Shown here: positions 1 to 11,670 of the stretch, in pieces
How the letters are laid out: each line of letters opens with the position of its first letter
Position numbering within the stretch: position 1 is the first letter of the stretch
Source: Acidithiobacillus sulfuriphilus
Lineage (GTDB): Bacteria > Pseudomonadota > Gammaproteobacteria > Acidithiobacillales > Acidithiobacillaceae
Direction of reading: 5' to 3'
Assembly (NCBI RefSeq): GCF_003721225.1
Contig: NZ_RIZI01000121.1
Location: forward strand, 1 to 15,040
DNA length: 15,040 nt
The notes under the pieces: model-generated
Told to the model about the DNA's origin: nothing
The model's database searches: none
The model's input: the letters and a program-made list of their open reading frames with translations, nothing else
Translations under genes and position numbers: made by a program

Positions 1-99
<99 letters not shown>

Positions 100-106
100 C
101 TAACGG

Positions 107-2206
<2,100 letters not shown>

Positions 2207-2239
2207 GGTTTATTCCTTATCCAAGCAATCTGCGATCAT

Positions 2240-2710
2240 TTACCAACGGAAGTGCGCAAAGGCCTTATTGGCTTCTGCCATGCGATGCGTCTCTTCCCGC
2301 TTGCGCACTGCGGTGCCGCGGTTTTCCGCTGCCTCGAGGATTTCCGCCGCCAGCCGGTTGCCCATGGACTTCTCCGTACGCTTCCGCGCGGCATCTCGCA
2401 GCCAGCGCATGGCCAGAGCGATGCGCCGATCCGAGCGCACCTCAATAGGCACCTGATAGGTAGCGCCACCGACGCGGCGGCTCTTGACCTCTACCGCCGG
2501 GCGGACATTGTCCATGGCCTTGCGAAACACATCCAGCGGATCGGCCTTGCTCCGTTCGGCAACAATATCCAACGCACCGTAAACGATCTTTTCCGCAACG
2601 CTTTTCTTGCCATCGCGCATGATCACATTGGCGAACTTGGCGATGATTTCTTCCTTGTACTTGGGATCCGGCAAGATGATCCGCTTGGGTACTTCGCGAC
2701 GTCTGGGCAT
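2240..2710 (-). CDS. rpsG: 30S ribosomal protein S7
   Basis: S7 is a primary 16S rRNA binding protein that nucleates the head of the 30S subunit and lies near the E site. The 156-residue protein starts [18 protein letters not shown], typical of bacterial S7, and contains the conserved [12 protein letters not shown] stretch (about residues 81-92) and WLRDAARKR. Its length equals the short form of the family (E. coli K-12 has a longer C-terminal tail). The ATG at 2710-2708 has AAGGAG at 2721-2726, 10 nt upstream. In E. coli, S7 represses its own operon by binding the rpsL-rpsG spacer; here that spacer is only 39 nt, so the same structure cannot be assumed. Confidence 0.99.
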   Translation of the reverse strand: MPRRREVPKRIILPDPKYKEEIIAKFANVIMRDGKKSVAEKIVYGALDIVAERSKADPLDVFRKAMDNVRPAVEVKSRRVGGATYQVPIEVRSDRRIALAMRWLRDAARKRTEKSMGNRLAAEILEAAENRGTAVRKREETHRMAEANKAFAHFRW

Positions 2711-2726
2711 GACGCATCAACTCCTT

Positions 2727-2741
2727 AAATAACGCTTATCT
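2727..2741 (-). other. Small AT-rich hairpin next to the rpsG ribosome binding site
   Basis: On the minus strand the bases AGATAA, loop GCG, TTATTT can form a 6-bp stem including one G-U pair. It directly abuts the AAGGAG of rpsG (2721-2726). The stem is weak. The position, in the only spacer between rpsL and rpsG, suggests a possible effect on rpsG translation, but that is inference. Confidence 0.3.
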
Positions 2742-2760
2742 GGGCACGCTTATTTGGGAC
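2733..2760 (-). repeat. Imperfect 14-bp tandem repeat spanning the rpsL stop codon
   Basis: On the minus strand GTCCCAAATAAGCG (2760-2747), which includes the last two rpsL codons and its TAA, is followed at once by TGCCCAGATAAGCG (2746-2733). Eleven of 14 positions agree. The second copy makes up much of the rpsL-rpsG spacer. It looks like an old short duplication. No function is evident. Confidence 0.55.
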
Positions 2761-3121
2761 GCTTGGCGCCATACTTGGAACGCGACTGCTTCCGACCTTT
2801 CACACCGGCCGTATCAAGGGTTCCACGCACGATGTGATAGCGAACGCCGGGAAGATCCTTCACACGCCCGCCGCGAATGAGAACAACGGAGTGCTCCTGG
2901 AGATTGTGACCCTCACCGGGTATGTAGCTACTAACCTCGAATCCGTTCGTTAGCCTGACGCGGGCAACTTTGCGCAGCGCCGAGTTGGGCTTTTTCGGTG
3001 TCGTCGTGTAGACGCGCGTGCAAACACCACGCTTCTGTGGGTTGGCATCGAGCGCGGGCACCTTGCTTTTGGCCACCGGCCGCTTGCGCGGTTTGCGCAC
3101 GAGTTGATTTAATGTGGGCAT
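2750..3121 (-). CDS. rpsL: 30S ribosomal protein S12
   Basis: S12 sits at the decoding centre of the 30S subunit and controls accuracy of tRNA selection. The 123-residue protein reads [20 protein letters not shown] at the start and KRPK at the end. The loop [12 protein letters not shown] carries Lys43 and the loop [13 protein letters not shown] carries Lys88 (Met counted as 1), the two positions whose mutation commonly gives streptomycin resistance; both are the sensitive lysine. Asp89 is the residue methylthiolated by RimO in other bacteria. The start at 3121 was chosen over in-frame ATGs further upstream because it matches the family start and has GGAG 8 nt before it; the upstream residues resemble nothing and would overlap the promoter. 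First gene of the str operon. Confidence 0.99.
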   Translation of the reverse strand: MPTLNQLVRKPRKRPVAKSKVPALDANPQKRGVCTRVYTTTPKKPNSALRKVARVRLTNGFEVSSYIPGEGHNLQEHSVVLIRGGRVKDLPGVRYHIVRGTLDTAGVKGRKQSRSKYGAKRPK

Positions 3122-3149
3122 CAACAATCTCCAATACTTGAAACTTCGC

Positions 3150-3166
3150 GGTATGCCTCGCATACC
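3150..3166 (-). promoter_or_regulatory. Perfect 7-bp hairpin in the presumed rpsL leader
   Basis: The minus strand reads GGTATGC, GAG, GCATACC: a perfect 7-bp stem with a 3-nt loop. It ends 28 nt before the rpsL ATG and begins only a few bases after the predicted transcription start. It has no T-run after it, so it is not a simple terminator. It could stabilise the 5' end of the str mRNA or bind a regulator; it could also act at DNA level as an inverted repeat. The structure is seen; any role is inferred. Confidence 0.5.
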
Positions 3167-3179
3167 AACAAGAGGGCGC

Positions 3180-3208
3180 ATTCTAAGGAGGCTTGCCCCA
3201 AGTGTCAA
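3180..3208 (-). promoter_or_regulatory. Sigma-70 promoter of the rpsL-rpsG-fusA-tuf (str) operon
   Basis: The -35 box is TTGACA (3208-3203), identical to consensus. A 17-nt spacer separates it from the -10 box TAGAAT (3185-3180, 5 of 6 to consensus). The bases after the -10 are GCGCCC, a GC-rich discriminator of the kind found at stringently controlled promoters such as E. coli rrnB P1. The expected start is near 3173, giving a leader of about 50 nt before rpsL. It lies just downstream of the rpoC stop, so the str genes can be transcribed separately from rpoBC, though read-through is also likely. Confidence 0.85.
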
Positions 3209-3217
3209 GGCAAGCCT
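3189..3217 (-). repeat. 9-bp inverted repeat after rpoC with the -35 box in its loop
   Basis: The minus strand reads AGGCTTGCC (3217-3209), 11-nt loop, GGCAAGCCT (3197-3189), a perfect 9-bp inverted repeat starting 14 nt after the rpoC stop codon. The loop contains the whole TTGACA of the str promoter, and the second arm fills much of the -35 to -10 spacer. In RNA from rpoBC read-through it would be a hairpin, perhaps a weak terminator or a 3'-end stabiliser, but no U-run follows. In DNA it is placed like an operator. Confidence 0.7.
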
Positions 3218-3231
3218 TCGGGAAGAAACAC

Positions 3232-6200
3232 TTACTGCGACTCCTCCACCCTTACCGGGGCGCCATCAACCTGCGCAGGAACACCCGCGCTGGACTGGGG
3301 CACCGCCACCGGTGCACTGGCAGTAGCCTTCCCTGCCAGTGATTCCCGGTGCAGCCGGCGGCGGTGCTCGTGATAGGCCAGCCCGGTTCCGGCGGGGATG
3401 AGTCGGCCAACGATGACGTTCTCTTTGAGCCCCCGCAATTCGTCGACCTTTCCGGTCACCGCAGCTTCCGTCAACACCCGCGTCGTCTCCTGGAAGCTTG
3501 CCGCAGAAATAAATGACTCCGTGGATAGGCTAGCCTTGGTAATACCCAGAAGCACCGGAATGAAGCGGGCGGGCTCCTTGCCGGCGGCGAGCAGGTTGAC
3601 GTTTTCCTCTTCCACCCGCGCCCGATCCACCTGCTCACCCGGCAGAAAGAGACTATCCCCGGCGAAAGTGATCTCGGCCTTGCGCAGCATCTGCCGCAGA
3701 ATCACCTCGATGTGCTTATCATTGATACGCACCCCCTGGAGGCGGTAAACGTCCTGCACTTCGTCCACGATATAATTGGCCAGGGCCTGCACGCCCAGGA
3801 CGCGGAGGATATCATGGGGAACCGGCTGCCCTTCCACGAGCTGTTCGCCAGGGCTGACCCGCTCGCCCTCGTAGACCGTTACATGCCGGCCCTTGGGGAT
3901 GAGATACTCGTGCTGCTCGCCGTGCTCATCGGTAATGATGAGACGCTGCTTGCCCTTGGTGTCCTTGCCGAAACCGATGATGCCCTCATGCTCGGCGATC
4001 ACCGCGAAATCCTTGGGACGCCGTGCCTCGAAGAGCTCCGCGACGCGCGGCAGGCCGCCCGTGATATCGCGGGTCTTGGTGGTTCCCACGGGCAGGCGCG
4101 CCAGGATATCGCCGGGCAGGACATTGCCGCCTTCATGTACGGCGATGATCGCCTTGGCGGGCAGGAAGTAACGCGCGGGCAGGTCGGTCCCCGGCAGTTT
4201 CAGATCCTGGCCGTTCTCGTCCTGGACGATGATAACCGGCCGCAGGTCGCGCCCCTGTGGGGGCCGCTGCTTCGCATCCATGACCACCAGCGTCGACAGG
4301 CCCGTGATTTCGTCATTTTGGATGGCCACGCTGGCGCCTTCAACGGCATCCTTGAGGACCACCTTGCCGCCCACTTCGCTGACAATGGGCCGGGTATGGG
4401 GATCCCATTCGGCGATCCGGCGACCCGCCGTAACTGCCCCGTTGTCGTCGATGAGCACCGAAGCGCCATAGGGCACCTTGTAACGCTCCTTCTCGCGCCC
4501 TTGCTCATCGGTGATGCTGACTTCGCCATTGCGGGCGACCACCACATGGCGGCCGCTGGGGTGGGTCACCAGCCTCAGGTTCTGGTAACGGAGAATCCCA
4601 CCCTGCTTGACCTCAATGCTGCTCTGGGCCGCCGAGCGGCTGGCGGCGCCACCGATATGGAAGGTGCGCATGGTCAACTGCGTACCGGGCTCGCCGATGG
4701 ATTGCGCCGCGATCACCCCCACGGCCTCGCCGGCATTCACCAGATGCCCGCGGGCAAGGTCACGCCCGTAGCACAGGGCGCATACGCCGTGGCGGGAACG
4801 ACAGGTGAGGGGCGAGCGCACCTTCAGTGCGTCCACACCCAGCTCGTCCAGTTGCCCCACCTGCTGTTCATCCAGGAGGGTGTTGCGGGCGATGACGATC
4901 CCCCCGGTGTTGGGATGGAGTATGTCCTCCGCCACCACCCGGCCGAGGACACGGTCGCGCAGGGCTTCGATGATCTCTCCGCCCTCCACCAGCGAGGTCA
5001 TGGGCAGGCCCTCTTCCGACCCGCAATCGCGCTCCACCACCACCAGATCCTGGGTCACGTCCACCAGGCGCCGGGTCAAATAACCGGAGTTGGCCGTCTT
5101 GAGGGCCGTATCGGCCAGACCTTTGCGGGCGCCATGGGTGGAAATGAAGTACTGGAGAACATTCAGGCCTTCGCGGAAGTTGGCGGTAATGGGGGTTTCG
5201 ATGATGGAGCCGTCCGGCTTGGCCATCAGACCGCGCATACCGGCCAATTGGCGGATCTGGGCGGCCGAACCACGGGCGCCGGAGTCGGCCATCATGAAGA
5301 TCGAATTGAAGGAGTCCTGCTGGACCACCCGCCCATCGGCGAGGGTGACGGTATCCTTGCTGACCCGGTCCATCATGGCCTTGGCCACGTCATCGGTGGC
5401 CCGCGACCAGATGTCGACCACCTTGTTGTAACGCTCGCCCTCGGTCACCAGGCCGGAGGTGTACTGCGCCTGAATGGCCTTCACCTCGTCCTCGGCAACG
5501 GCAAGTATGGTCTCCTTCTCGGGAGGCGTCACCATGTCCACCGCGCCGAAGGAGATGCCGGCCCGGGTTGCCATCCGGTAGCCCATGTACATCAGTTGGT
5601 CCGCGAAAATGACGGTATCCTTGATACCCAGACGCCGGTAGCAGGTGTTCACCAGTTCGGTGATGGCCTTCTTCTTGAGCACGCGATTGATGACGCTGAA
5701 GGGCAGTCCTTCTGGTAATATCTCGCCAAGGAGCGCGCGTCCCGCCGTCGTCTCCACCCGTTCCCCGCGAAAACGTACCTGCACCCGTGCATGGAGCCCG
5801 ACTTCATGGGCGTCATAGGCGCGGCGCAGCTCGGCGAGGTCGCTGTAGATCCCGCCAACGCCTTTGGCGTCCGCCCTTTCCTGGGTCATGTAGTAGAGGC
5901 CGAGGACGATATCCTGGGAAGGCACGATGATGGGATCGCCATTGGCCGGACTGAGGATGTTGTTGGTGGACATCATCAGGGTCCGCGCTTCCAACTGGGC
6001 CTCCAGGGAGAGCGGGACGTGAACGGCCATCTGGTCGCCGTCAAAGTCGGCGTTGTAAGCCGCGCAGACCAGCGGATGGAGCTGGATGGCCTTGCCTTCG
6101 ATGAGTACCGGTTCAAAGGCCTGAATACCCAGACGATGCAGGGTGGGCGCGCGGTTCAGGAAGACCGGGTGTTCGCGAATGACGTCTTCGAGGATATCCC

Positions 6201-7425
6201 AGACTTCCGGCTTCTCCTGCTCCACCAGGCGCTTGGCGGCCTTGATGGTCGTCGCCAGTCCACGCTCTTCGAGTTTGTTGAAAATGAAGGGCTTGAATAG
6301 CTCCAAGGCCATTTTTTTCGGCAACCCGCATTGATGCAGGCGGAGTTCGGGGCCGACGACGATCACGGAGCGGCCGGAATAGTCCACGCGCTTGCCGAGG
6401 AGGTTCTGGCGGAAACGCCCTTGTTTGCCCTTGATCATGTCGGCAAGGGATTTGAGCGGACGCTTGTTGGGACCGGCAATGGCGCGCCCGCGGCGGCCAT
6501 TGTCGAGCAGGGCATCCACCGCCTCCTGCAGCATGCGCTTTTCATTGCGCACAATGATGTCCGGGGCCTTCAACTCCAGCAGCCGCTTGAGGCGGTTGTT
6601 GCGATTGATCACGCGCCGATAGAGATCATTGAGGTCCGAGGTGGCGAAACGTCCGCCATCCAGCGGCACCAAAGGCCGCAAATCCGGGGGCAGGACCGGC
6701 AGCACCTCGATGATCATCCACTCCGGGCGGTTGCCCGACTGTTCAAAGGCCTCCAGGATCTTGAGCCGTTTGCTGAGCTTTTTGATCTTGGTCTCGGAGT
6801 TGGCACCGAGGAGTTCCTCGCGAATGGCTGCGGCTTCCTTGGCTACGGGGATGGCCTTGAGCAGATCACGGATGCCTTCCGCGCCCATCTTGGCGGTAAA
6901 TTCATCGCCATGCTCTTCCAGTGCGTCCAGATACTGGTCTTCGCTGAGGATCTGCCCCCGCTCCAGGTTGGTCAGGCCCGGATCGACAACGACATAAGCC
7001 TCGAAATAGAGGACGCGCTCGATATCCCGCAAGGGCATATCCAGGATCATGCCCATCCGGCTGGGCAAAGACTTGAGGAACCAGATATGCGCCACCGGGC
7101 TGGCCAGCTCGATGTGACCCATGCGTTCGCGGCGCACCCGGGTCTGGGTGACCTCGACGCCGCATTTTTCGCAGACCACGCCGCGATGCTTGAGCCGCTT
7201 GTACTTGCCGCACAGGCACTCATAATCCTTGATGGGGCCAAAGATCTTGGCGCAAAAAAGGCCGTCGCGCTCCGGCTTGAAGGTCCGGTAGTTGATGGTT
7301 TCCGGCTTTTTGACCTCGCCAAAGGACCACGACCGGACCTTGTCCGGAGAGGCTATGCCAATCCGGATCGCATCGAATTCTTCTTGCTGATCGTTCTGCT
7401 TGAAGAGCTTGAGTAAGTCTTTCAA
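3232..7425 (-). CDS. rpoC: DNA-directed RNA polymerase subunit beta'
   Basis: RpoC forms one side of the polymerase cleft and carries the catalytic Mg. The 1397-residue protein is intact. Seen in order: Zn1 site C70, C72, C85, C88; NADFDGD at 458-464 with the three catalytic aspartates at 460, 462 and 464; MADSGARGS (712-720) and the bridge-helix region (about 755-785); Zn2 cysteines C801, C875, C882, C885; trigger-loop region [19 protein letters not shown] (908-926). It ends in a low-complexity Ala/Pro/Val tail. The start codon is TTG (7425-7423): the reading [10 protein letters not shown] matches the family N-terminus, GGGAG lies just upstream, and the first in-frame Met is residue 102. It follows rpoB by 33 nt. 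Confidence 0.99.
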   Translation of the reverse strand: MKDLLKLFKQNDQQEEFDAIRIGIASPDKVRSWSFGEVKKPETINYRTFKPERDGLFCAKIFGPIKDYECLCGKYKRLKHRGVVCEKCGVEVTQTRVRRERMGHIELASPVAHIWFLKSLPSRMGMILDMPLRDIERVLYFEAYVVVDPGLTNLERGQILSEDQYLDALEEHGDEFTAKMGAEGIRDLLKAIPVAKEAAAIREELLGANSETKIKKLSKRLKILEAFEQSGNRPEWMIIEVLPVLPPDLRPLVPLDGGRFATSDLNDLYRRVINRNNRLKRLLELKAPDIIVRNEKRMLQEAVDALLDNGRRGRAIAGPNKRPLKSLADMIKGKQGRFRQNLLGKRVDYSGRSVIVVGPELRLHQCGLPKKMALELFKPFIFNKLEERGLATTIKAAKRLVEQEKPEVWDILEDVIREHPVFLNRAPTLHRLGIQAFEPVLIEGKAIQLHPLVCAAYNADFDGDQMAVHVPLSLEAQLEARTLMMSTNNILSPANGDPIIVPSQDIVLGLYYMTQERADAKGVGGIYSDLAELRRAYDAHEVGLHARVQVRFRGERVETTAGRALLGEILPEGLPFSVINRVLKKKAITELVNTCYRRLGIKDTVIFADQLMYMGYRMATRAGISFGAVDMVTPPEKETILAVAEDEVKAIQAQYTSGLVTEGERYNKVVDIWSRATDDVAKAMMDRVSKDTVTLADGRVVQQDSFNSIFMMADSGARGSAAQIRQLAGMRGLMAKPDGSIIETPITANFREGLNVLQYFISTHGARKGLADTALKTANSGYLTRRLVDVTQDLVVVERDCGSEEGLPMTSLVEGGEIIEALRDRVLGRVVAEDILHPNTGGIVIARNTLLDEQQVGQLDELGVDALKVRSPLTCRSRHGVCALCYGRDLARGHLVNAGEAVGVIAAQSIGEPGTQLTMRTFHIGGAASRSAAQSSIEVKQGGILRYQNLRLVTHPSGRHVVVARNGEVSITDEQGREKERYKVPYGASVLIDDNGAVTAGRRIAEWDPHTRPIVSEVGGKVVLKDAVEGASVAIQNDEITGLSTLVVMDAKQRPPQGRDLRPVIIVQDENGQDLKLPGTDLPARYFLPAKAIIAVHEGGNVLPGDILARLPVGTTKTRDITGGLPRVAELFEARRPKDFAVIAEHEGIIGFGKDTKGKQRLIITDEHGEQHEYLIPKGRHVTVYEGERVSPGEQLVEGQPVPHDILRVLGVQALANYIVDEVQDVYRLQGVRINDKHIEVILRQMLRKAEITFAGDSLFLPGEQVDRARVEEENVNLLAAGKEPARFIPVLLGITKASLSTESFISAASFQETTRVLTEAAVTGKVDELRGLKENVIVGRLIPAGTGLAYHEHRRRLHRESLAGKATASAPVAVPQSSAGVPAQVDGAPVRVEESQ

Positions 7426-7438
7426 CGCACTCTCCCTT

Positions 7439-7452
7439 GCCCGCTGTCGGGC
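7439..7452 (-). other. Short hairpin in the rpoB-rpoC gap
   Basis: The minus strand reads GCCCG, ACAG, CGGGC: a perfect 5-bp GC stem with a 4-nt loop, lying between the rpoB stop codon and the AAGGGAG that serves the TTG start of rpoC. It is small, and may occur by chance. It could influence coupling between rpoB and rpoC translation. Confidence 0.35.
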
Positions 7453-7458
7453 GAAACC

Positions 7459-10400
7459 TTAGTTGGATTGATCCAGTTCAATATCAATGCTCAGAGAGCG
7501 CAGTTCTTTCAACAGCACGTTGAAGGATTCCGGCATGCCTGCATCCATACGGAAATCACCCTTGACGATGGATTCATACATCTTGCTGCGCCCGGTGACG
7601 TCATCCGACTTCACCGTGAGCATCTCCTGCAGGGTGTAGGCAGCGCCATAGGCCTCCAAGGCCCAGACCTCCATTTCCCCGAACCGCTGGCCGCCGAATT
7701 GCGCCTTGCCACCCAAGGGTTGCTGCGTGACCAGGCTGTAGGGGCCGGTGGAGCGCGCATGCATCTTGTCATCAACCAAATGGTGGAGCTTCAGGATATA
7801 CATGTAGCCGACCGTAACCGGTCGATCGAAGGCCTCTCCGGTACGGCCGTCATGGAGGGTCACCTGGCCACTGCGCGGCAAGCCCGCCAGTTCCAGCATG
7901 GAGTGGATTTCCCCTTCATCGGCGCCATCGAAGACCGGCGTCGCCATGGGTACGCCGTAGCGCAAGTTGCCTGCCAGTTCGCGAATCTCCGCATCCGACA
8001 AGGAATCCAGGTCTTCCTGCTTCCCGGTACGGTTGTAGATCTCCCCAAGAAAACGGCGCATATCCTGAATTTCCGCATGGGCGTCCAGCATCTGGCCGAT
8101 CTTTTTCCCCAGACCTTTGGCCGCCCAGCCGAGATGCGCCTCCAGGATCTGCCCGACATTCATGCGCGACGGCACACCCAGGGGATTGAGGACGATATCC
8201 ACCGGACTCCCGTCCGCGAGGTAGGGCATATCCTCCACCGGCACGATCTTCGAAACCACGCCCTTATTACCGTGACGGCCGGCCATCTTGTCACCGGGCT
8301 GCAGGTGGCGTTTGATGGCCACATGGACCTTGACCATCTTCAACACGCCGGGGCTTAGATCGTCCCCTTGGGTCAGCTTGCGCCGTTTTTCCTCAAGAAC
8401 GCCATCGAGGCGCTCCCGCTGTTCCACCAACTGGGCGCGAATCTGCTCCAAGGCGTCATTGCTCTCCTCCCCGCGCAAACGGATCTCAAACCAGCGATGG
8501 CGGGGCAGTTCCTTGAGATAGGCCTTGGTGACCTTGTTGCCCGGCGCCAGGCCCTCAGGCCCACCATCGGCCACCTTGCCCAGCAACAACCGTTCGATAC
8601 GCTGGAAGCTGTCCTCTTCCACAATCCGATACTGATCGTTCAGGTCCTTGCGAATCCGGGCCAACTCCTGCTCTTCGATGGCCTTGGCGCGCGCGTCCTT
8701 TTCGATCCCGTCGCGGGTAAATACCTGAACATCGATGACCGTACCGGACATGCCCGCCGACATCCGCAGAGAGTTGTCTTTGACGTCCGAGGCCTTCTCG
8801 CCGAAGATCGCGCGTAACAGTTTCTCTTCGGGGGTCAGTTGCGTCTCCCCTTTGGGGGTGACCTTCCCCACGAGGATATCGCCGGGCCCCAGTTCGGCGC
8901 CAATGACCACGATACCGGACTCGTCCAGGTGCCGCAGGGCGCCTTCGGAGACATTGGGGATATCACGGGTAATCTCTTCCGGCCCGAGCTTGGTATCGCG
9001 CGCAAATACCGAGAATTCCTCGATATGAATGGTGGTATAGCGATCTTCCGCCACCACGCGCTCGGAGATGAGGATGGAGTCCTCAAAGTTGTAACCGTTC
9101 CAGGGCATGAAGGCCACGAGGATGTTCTGGCCGAGGGCCAACTCACCCATCTCGGTACTCGGACCGTCGGCCAGCACGTCACCGCGGCTCACCACATCGC
9201 CCACCTTCACCACCGGGCGCTGATTGAGCGTCGTGTTCTGGTTGGAGCGCGCGTACTTGACCAGGTTGTAAATGTCCACACCGGGCTCTTCGGGAAGGGT
9301 CTCCTCGTCGCGCACCTTCACCACGACACGGGCGCCATCCACGCTGTCCACCACCCCGCCGCGGCGGGCGACCACGGCCGCGCCGGAGTCGATGGCCACC
9401 ACCCGCTCCATGCCGGTACCCACCAAGGGGGCGTCGGAGCGCACCGTCGGTACGGCCTGACGCTGCATGTTCGAGCCCATGAGCGCGCGGTTGGCGTCAT
9501 CATGTTCCAGAAAGGGAATCAGGCTCGCCGCCACCGAGACGATCTGGCGGGGAGAAATATCCATGAACTGCACCTGATCGGGGGTAGCCAGCATGAATTC
9601 GTTCTCATGTCGGCAGGACACCAGATCATCGGCAAGGAAGCCGTCGCCATCCACCGTCGAATTGGCCTGGGCGATGATGAAGTCGCCCTCGTCGATGGCG
9701 GATAGATAGACCACCTCATCGGTTACCCGGCGGTCGCGCACACGCCGATAAGGCGTCTCCAGAAAGCCGTAATCGTTGGTTCGCGCATAACAGGACAGAC
9801 TATTGATCAAACCGATATTGGGTCCTTCCGGTGTCTCGATGGGGCAGATCCGGCCATAGTGGGTAGGATGCACGTCGCGCACCTCGAAGCCCGCCCGCTC
9901 CCGCGTCAGGCCGCCCGGCCCCAGGGCCGAAACGCGCCGCTTGTGGGTGACTTCGGACAAGGGATTGGTCTGATCCATGAACTGCGAGAGTTGGCTGGAA
10001 CCGAAGAACTCATTGACCACCGCCGCAATGGGCTTGGCATTGATGAGGTCCTGGGGGGTCAAACCCTCGCTCTCGGCCAGGGAGAGGCGGTCCTTGACTG
10101 CCCGCTCCACCCGTACCAAGCCAAGGCGGAACTGATTTTCCATCAGTTCACCCACCGAGCGCACGCGCCGGTTCCCCAGGTGATCAATATCGTCGATCTC
10201 ACCGTTCCCGTTGCGCAAGGCCATGAGCACCTGGAGCACGGCGATGATGTCGTCGCTGCTCAAGACTCCCGCGCCCGTGATCTCTTCCCGGCCGACGCGG
10301 CGGTTGAACTTCATCCGGCCAACCGCGGAAAGGTCATAACGATCGGGGCTGAAGAAGAGATTCTGGAAGAGGTTCTGGGCCGCATCCTTGGTGGGCGGCT

Positions 10401-11547
10401 CGCCAGGGCGCATCATCCGGTAGATCTCCATCTGTGCCTCGTGGGGATCCCTGGACGTATCGATACGCAACGTCTCGGACATATAAGGGCCGCGATCGAT
10501 CTCGTTGACATACAGGGTGCGAAGGGTGATGGGTTCGCGCCCCTGGAGCAATTCCAGGATCTCTCCGGTAATGGGCTCATTGGCGTGCACGATAAGCTCA
10601 CCGGTGCTGCCATCGACGACATCATGGGCAATCACCTTGCCCAGCACAAAGCCATTGGGCACGACGATTTCACCCAGTTCCGGGACCTCTTCAAGCAACT
10701 TGACCTGGCGCGCGGTAATCCGTTTGCCGGTCTGCACCAACACTGCGCCGGTCCCAGGATGGATAATATCAAAACTCGCCATCTCTCCCTGCAATCGGGA
10801 AGGAACCAAGGTGTAATAGACCTGATGATCCGCGATCCGGAAGGTTTCCGTCTCGAAGAACATCGCCAGGATATCCTCGGTGCCAAAGCCCAGGGCGCGC
10901 AACAGCGTCGTGGCCGGCAGCTTGCGCCGCCGGTCGATACGCGCATAAACGTGGTCCTTGGGATCAAACTCGAAATCCAGCCACGAACCGCGATAAGGAA
11001 TGATACGGGCGTTGAACAGCAGCTTTCCGGAGGAATGGGTCTTGCCGCGGTCATGGTCGAAAAAGACCCCGGGAGAACGATGCAGTTGCGAGACAATGAT
11101 GCGCTCGGTGCCATTGATCACGAAGGAGCCATGCTCCGTCATGAGCGGCAATTCGCCCATGTACACGTCCTGCTCTTTGACATCCTTGACCCGCTTGGCC
11201 CCGGTCGCATCATCTTTTTCCATGATGGCCAGACGCAGCCGCACGCGCACCCCGGCGCAGAAGGTCAAACCGCGCTGACGGCATTCCACCACATCAAAAA
11301 CCGGTTTTTCAAGACGATAGGAAACGTAGTCCAGCACCGCATTCCCGGAGTAACTCTCCATCGGGAATACCGACCGGAATACCGCTTCCAGCCCCACCAC
11401 CTTGCGTGCCGCAGGAGGTACCGCGGCCTGCAGGAATTCCGTATAGGAATCCATCTGCGTTGCCAGCAGATAAGGCACAGCAAGAATGCTTTGGCTTTTC
11501 CCAAAGTCTTTACGAATCCGTTTCTTTTCAGTAAAAGAGTAGGCCAT
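7459..11547 (-). CDS. rpoB: DNA-directed RNA polymerase subunit beta
   Basis: RpoB forms the other side of the polymerase active cleft and is the rifampicin target. The protein has 1362 residues (E. coli 1342) and no break. The rifampicin region reads [23 protein letters not shown] around residues 516-538; the usual resistance positions (D525, H535, S540; E. coli 516, 526, 531) carry the sensitive residues. The nucleotide-contacting motif [12 protein letters not shown] starts at residue 1085, with its first lysine at 1087. The C-terminus [18 protein letters not shown] is typical. The ATG at 11547-11545 has GGAG 6 nt upstream, and the N-terminus [17 protein letters not shown] fits the family. 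It is separated from rplL by a hairpin-bearing 123-nt gap. Confidence 0.99.
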   Translation of the reverse strand: MAYSFTEKKRIRKDFGKSQSILAVPYLLATQMDSYTEFLQAAVPPAARKVVGLEAVFRSVFPMESYSGNAVLDYVSYRLEKPVFDVVECRQRGLTFCAGVRVRLRLAIMEKDDATGAKRVKDVKEQDVYMGELPLMTEHGSFVINGTERIIVSQLHRSPGVFFDHDRGKTHSSGKLLFNARIIPYRGSWLDFEFDPKDHVYARIDRRRKLPATTLLRALGFGTEDILAMFFETETFRIADHQVYYTLVPSRLQGEMASFDIIHPGTGAVLVQTGKRITARQVKLLEEVPELGEIVVPNGFVLGKVIAHDVVDGSTGELIVHANEPITGEILELLQGREPITLRTLYVNEIDRGPYMSETLRIDTSRDPHEAQMEIYRMMRPGEPPTKDAAQNLFQNLFFSPDRYDLSAVGRMKFNRRVGREEITGAGVLSSDDIIAVLQVLMALRNGNGEIDDIDHLGNRRVRSVGELMENQFRLGLVRVERAVKDRLSLAESEGLTPQDLINAKPIAAVVNEFFGSSQLSQFMDQTNPLSEVTHKRRVSALGPGGLTRERAGFEVRDVHPTHYGRICPIETPEGPNIGLINSLSCYARTNDYGFLETPYRRVRDRRVTDEVVYLSAIDEGDFIIAQANSTVDGDGFLADDLVSCRHENEFMLATPDQVQFMDISPRQIVSVAASLIPFLEHDDANRALMGSNMQRQAVPTVRSDAPLVGTGMERVVAIDSGAAVVARRGGVVDSVDGARVVVKVRDEETLPEEPGVDIYNLVKYARSNQNTTLNQRPVVKVGDVVSRGDVLADGPSTEMGELALGQNILVAFMPWNGYNFEDSILISERVVAEDRYTTIHIEEFSVFARDTKLGPEEITRDIPNVSEGALRHLDESGIVVIGAELGPGDILVGKVTPKGETQLTPEEKLLRAIFGEKASDVKDNSLRMSAGMSGTVIDVQVFTRDGIEKDARAKAIEEQELARIRKDLNDQYRIVEEDSFQRIERLLLGKVADGGPEGLAPGNKVTKAYLKELPRHRWFEIRLRGEESNDALEQIRAQLVEQRERLDGVLEEKRRKLTQGDDLSPGVLKMVKVHVAIKRHLQPGDKMAGRHGNKGVVSKIVPVEDMPYLADGSPVDIVLNPLGVPSRMNVGQILEAHLGWAAKGLGKKIGQMLDAHAEIQDMRRFLGEIYNRTGKQEDLDSLSDAEIRELAGNLRYGVPMATPVFDGADEGEIHSMLELAGLPRSGQVTLHDGRTGEAFDRPVTVGYMYILKLHHLVDDKMHARSTGPYSLVTQQPLGGKAQFGGQRFGEMEVWALEAYGAAYTLQEMLTVKSDDVTGRSKMYESIVKGDFRMDAGMPESFNVLLKELRSLSIDIELDQSN

Positions 11548-11616
11548 GGATGCTCCGCGCGACGACTGCCATATCCAGAAAGACCTGTTTCAACCCGCTT
11601 TCTGCAAATAATGAGG

Positions 11617-11643
11617 GGCTGGCAGCGCAAAACGCCGCCAGCC
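11617..11643 (-). terminator. rplL-rpoB intergenic hairpin, probable attenuator
   Basis: The minus strand reads GGCTGGCGGCG (11643-11633), loop TTTTG, CGCTGCCAGCC (11627-11617): an 11-bp stem with one G-U pair, 27 nt after the rplL stop. It is followed by CCTCATTATTT, only partly T-rich. In E. coli a partial terminator between rplL and rpoB lowers polymerase synthesis relative to ribosomal protein synthesis; this hairpin occupies the same place. The weak T-tract fits partial rather than full termination. It could instead be an RNA-processing site. Confidence 0.7.
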
Positions 11644-11670
11644 GCAGAAGGATGTTACAAGTGCAGCGAA

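Noticed and set aside
3122..3208. N-terminal extension of rpsL to position 3208.
   Set aside because: It would overlap the -35 box and the leader hairpin, and the extra residues match nothing in S12.
3712..5718. A 668-codon plus-strand open frame opposite rpoC.
   Set aside because: It lies wholly inside rpoC on the other strand, has shadow-like composition, and has no promoter or family resemblance that I could see.
6331..7416. A 361-codon plus-strand open frame opposite the rpoC N-terminal region.
   Set aside because: Mirror of the rpoC codon pattern; no motif or independent start signal recognised.
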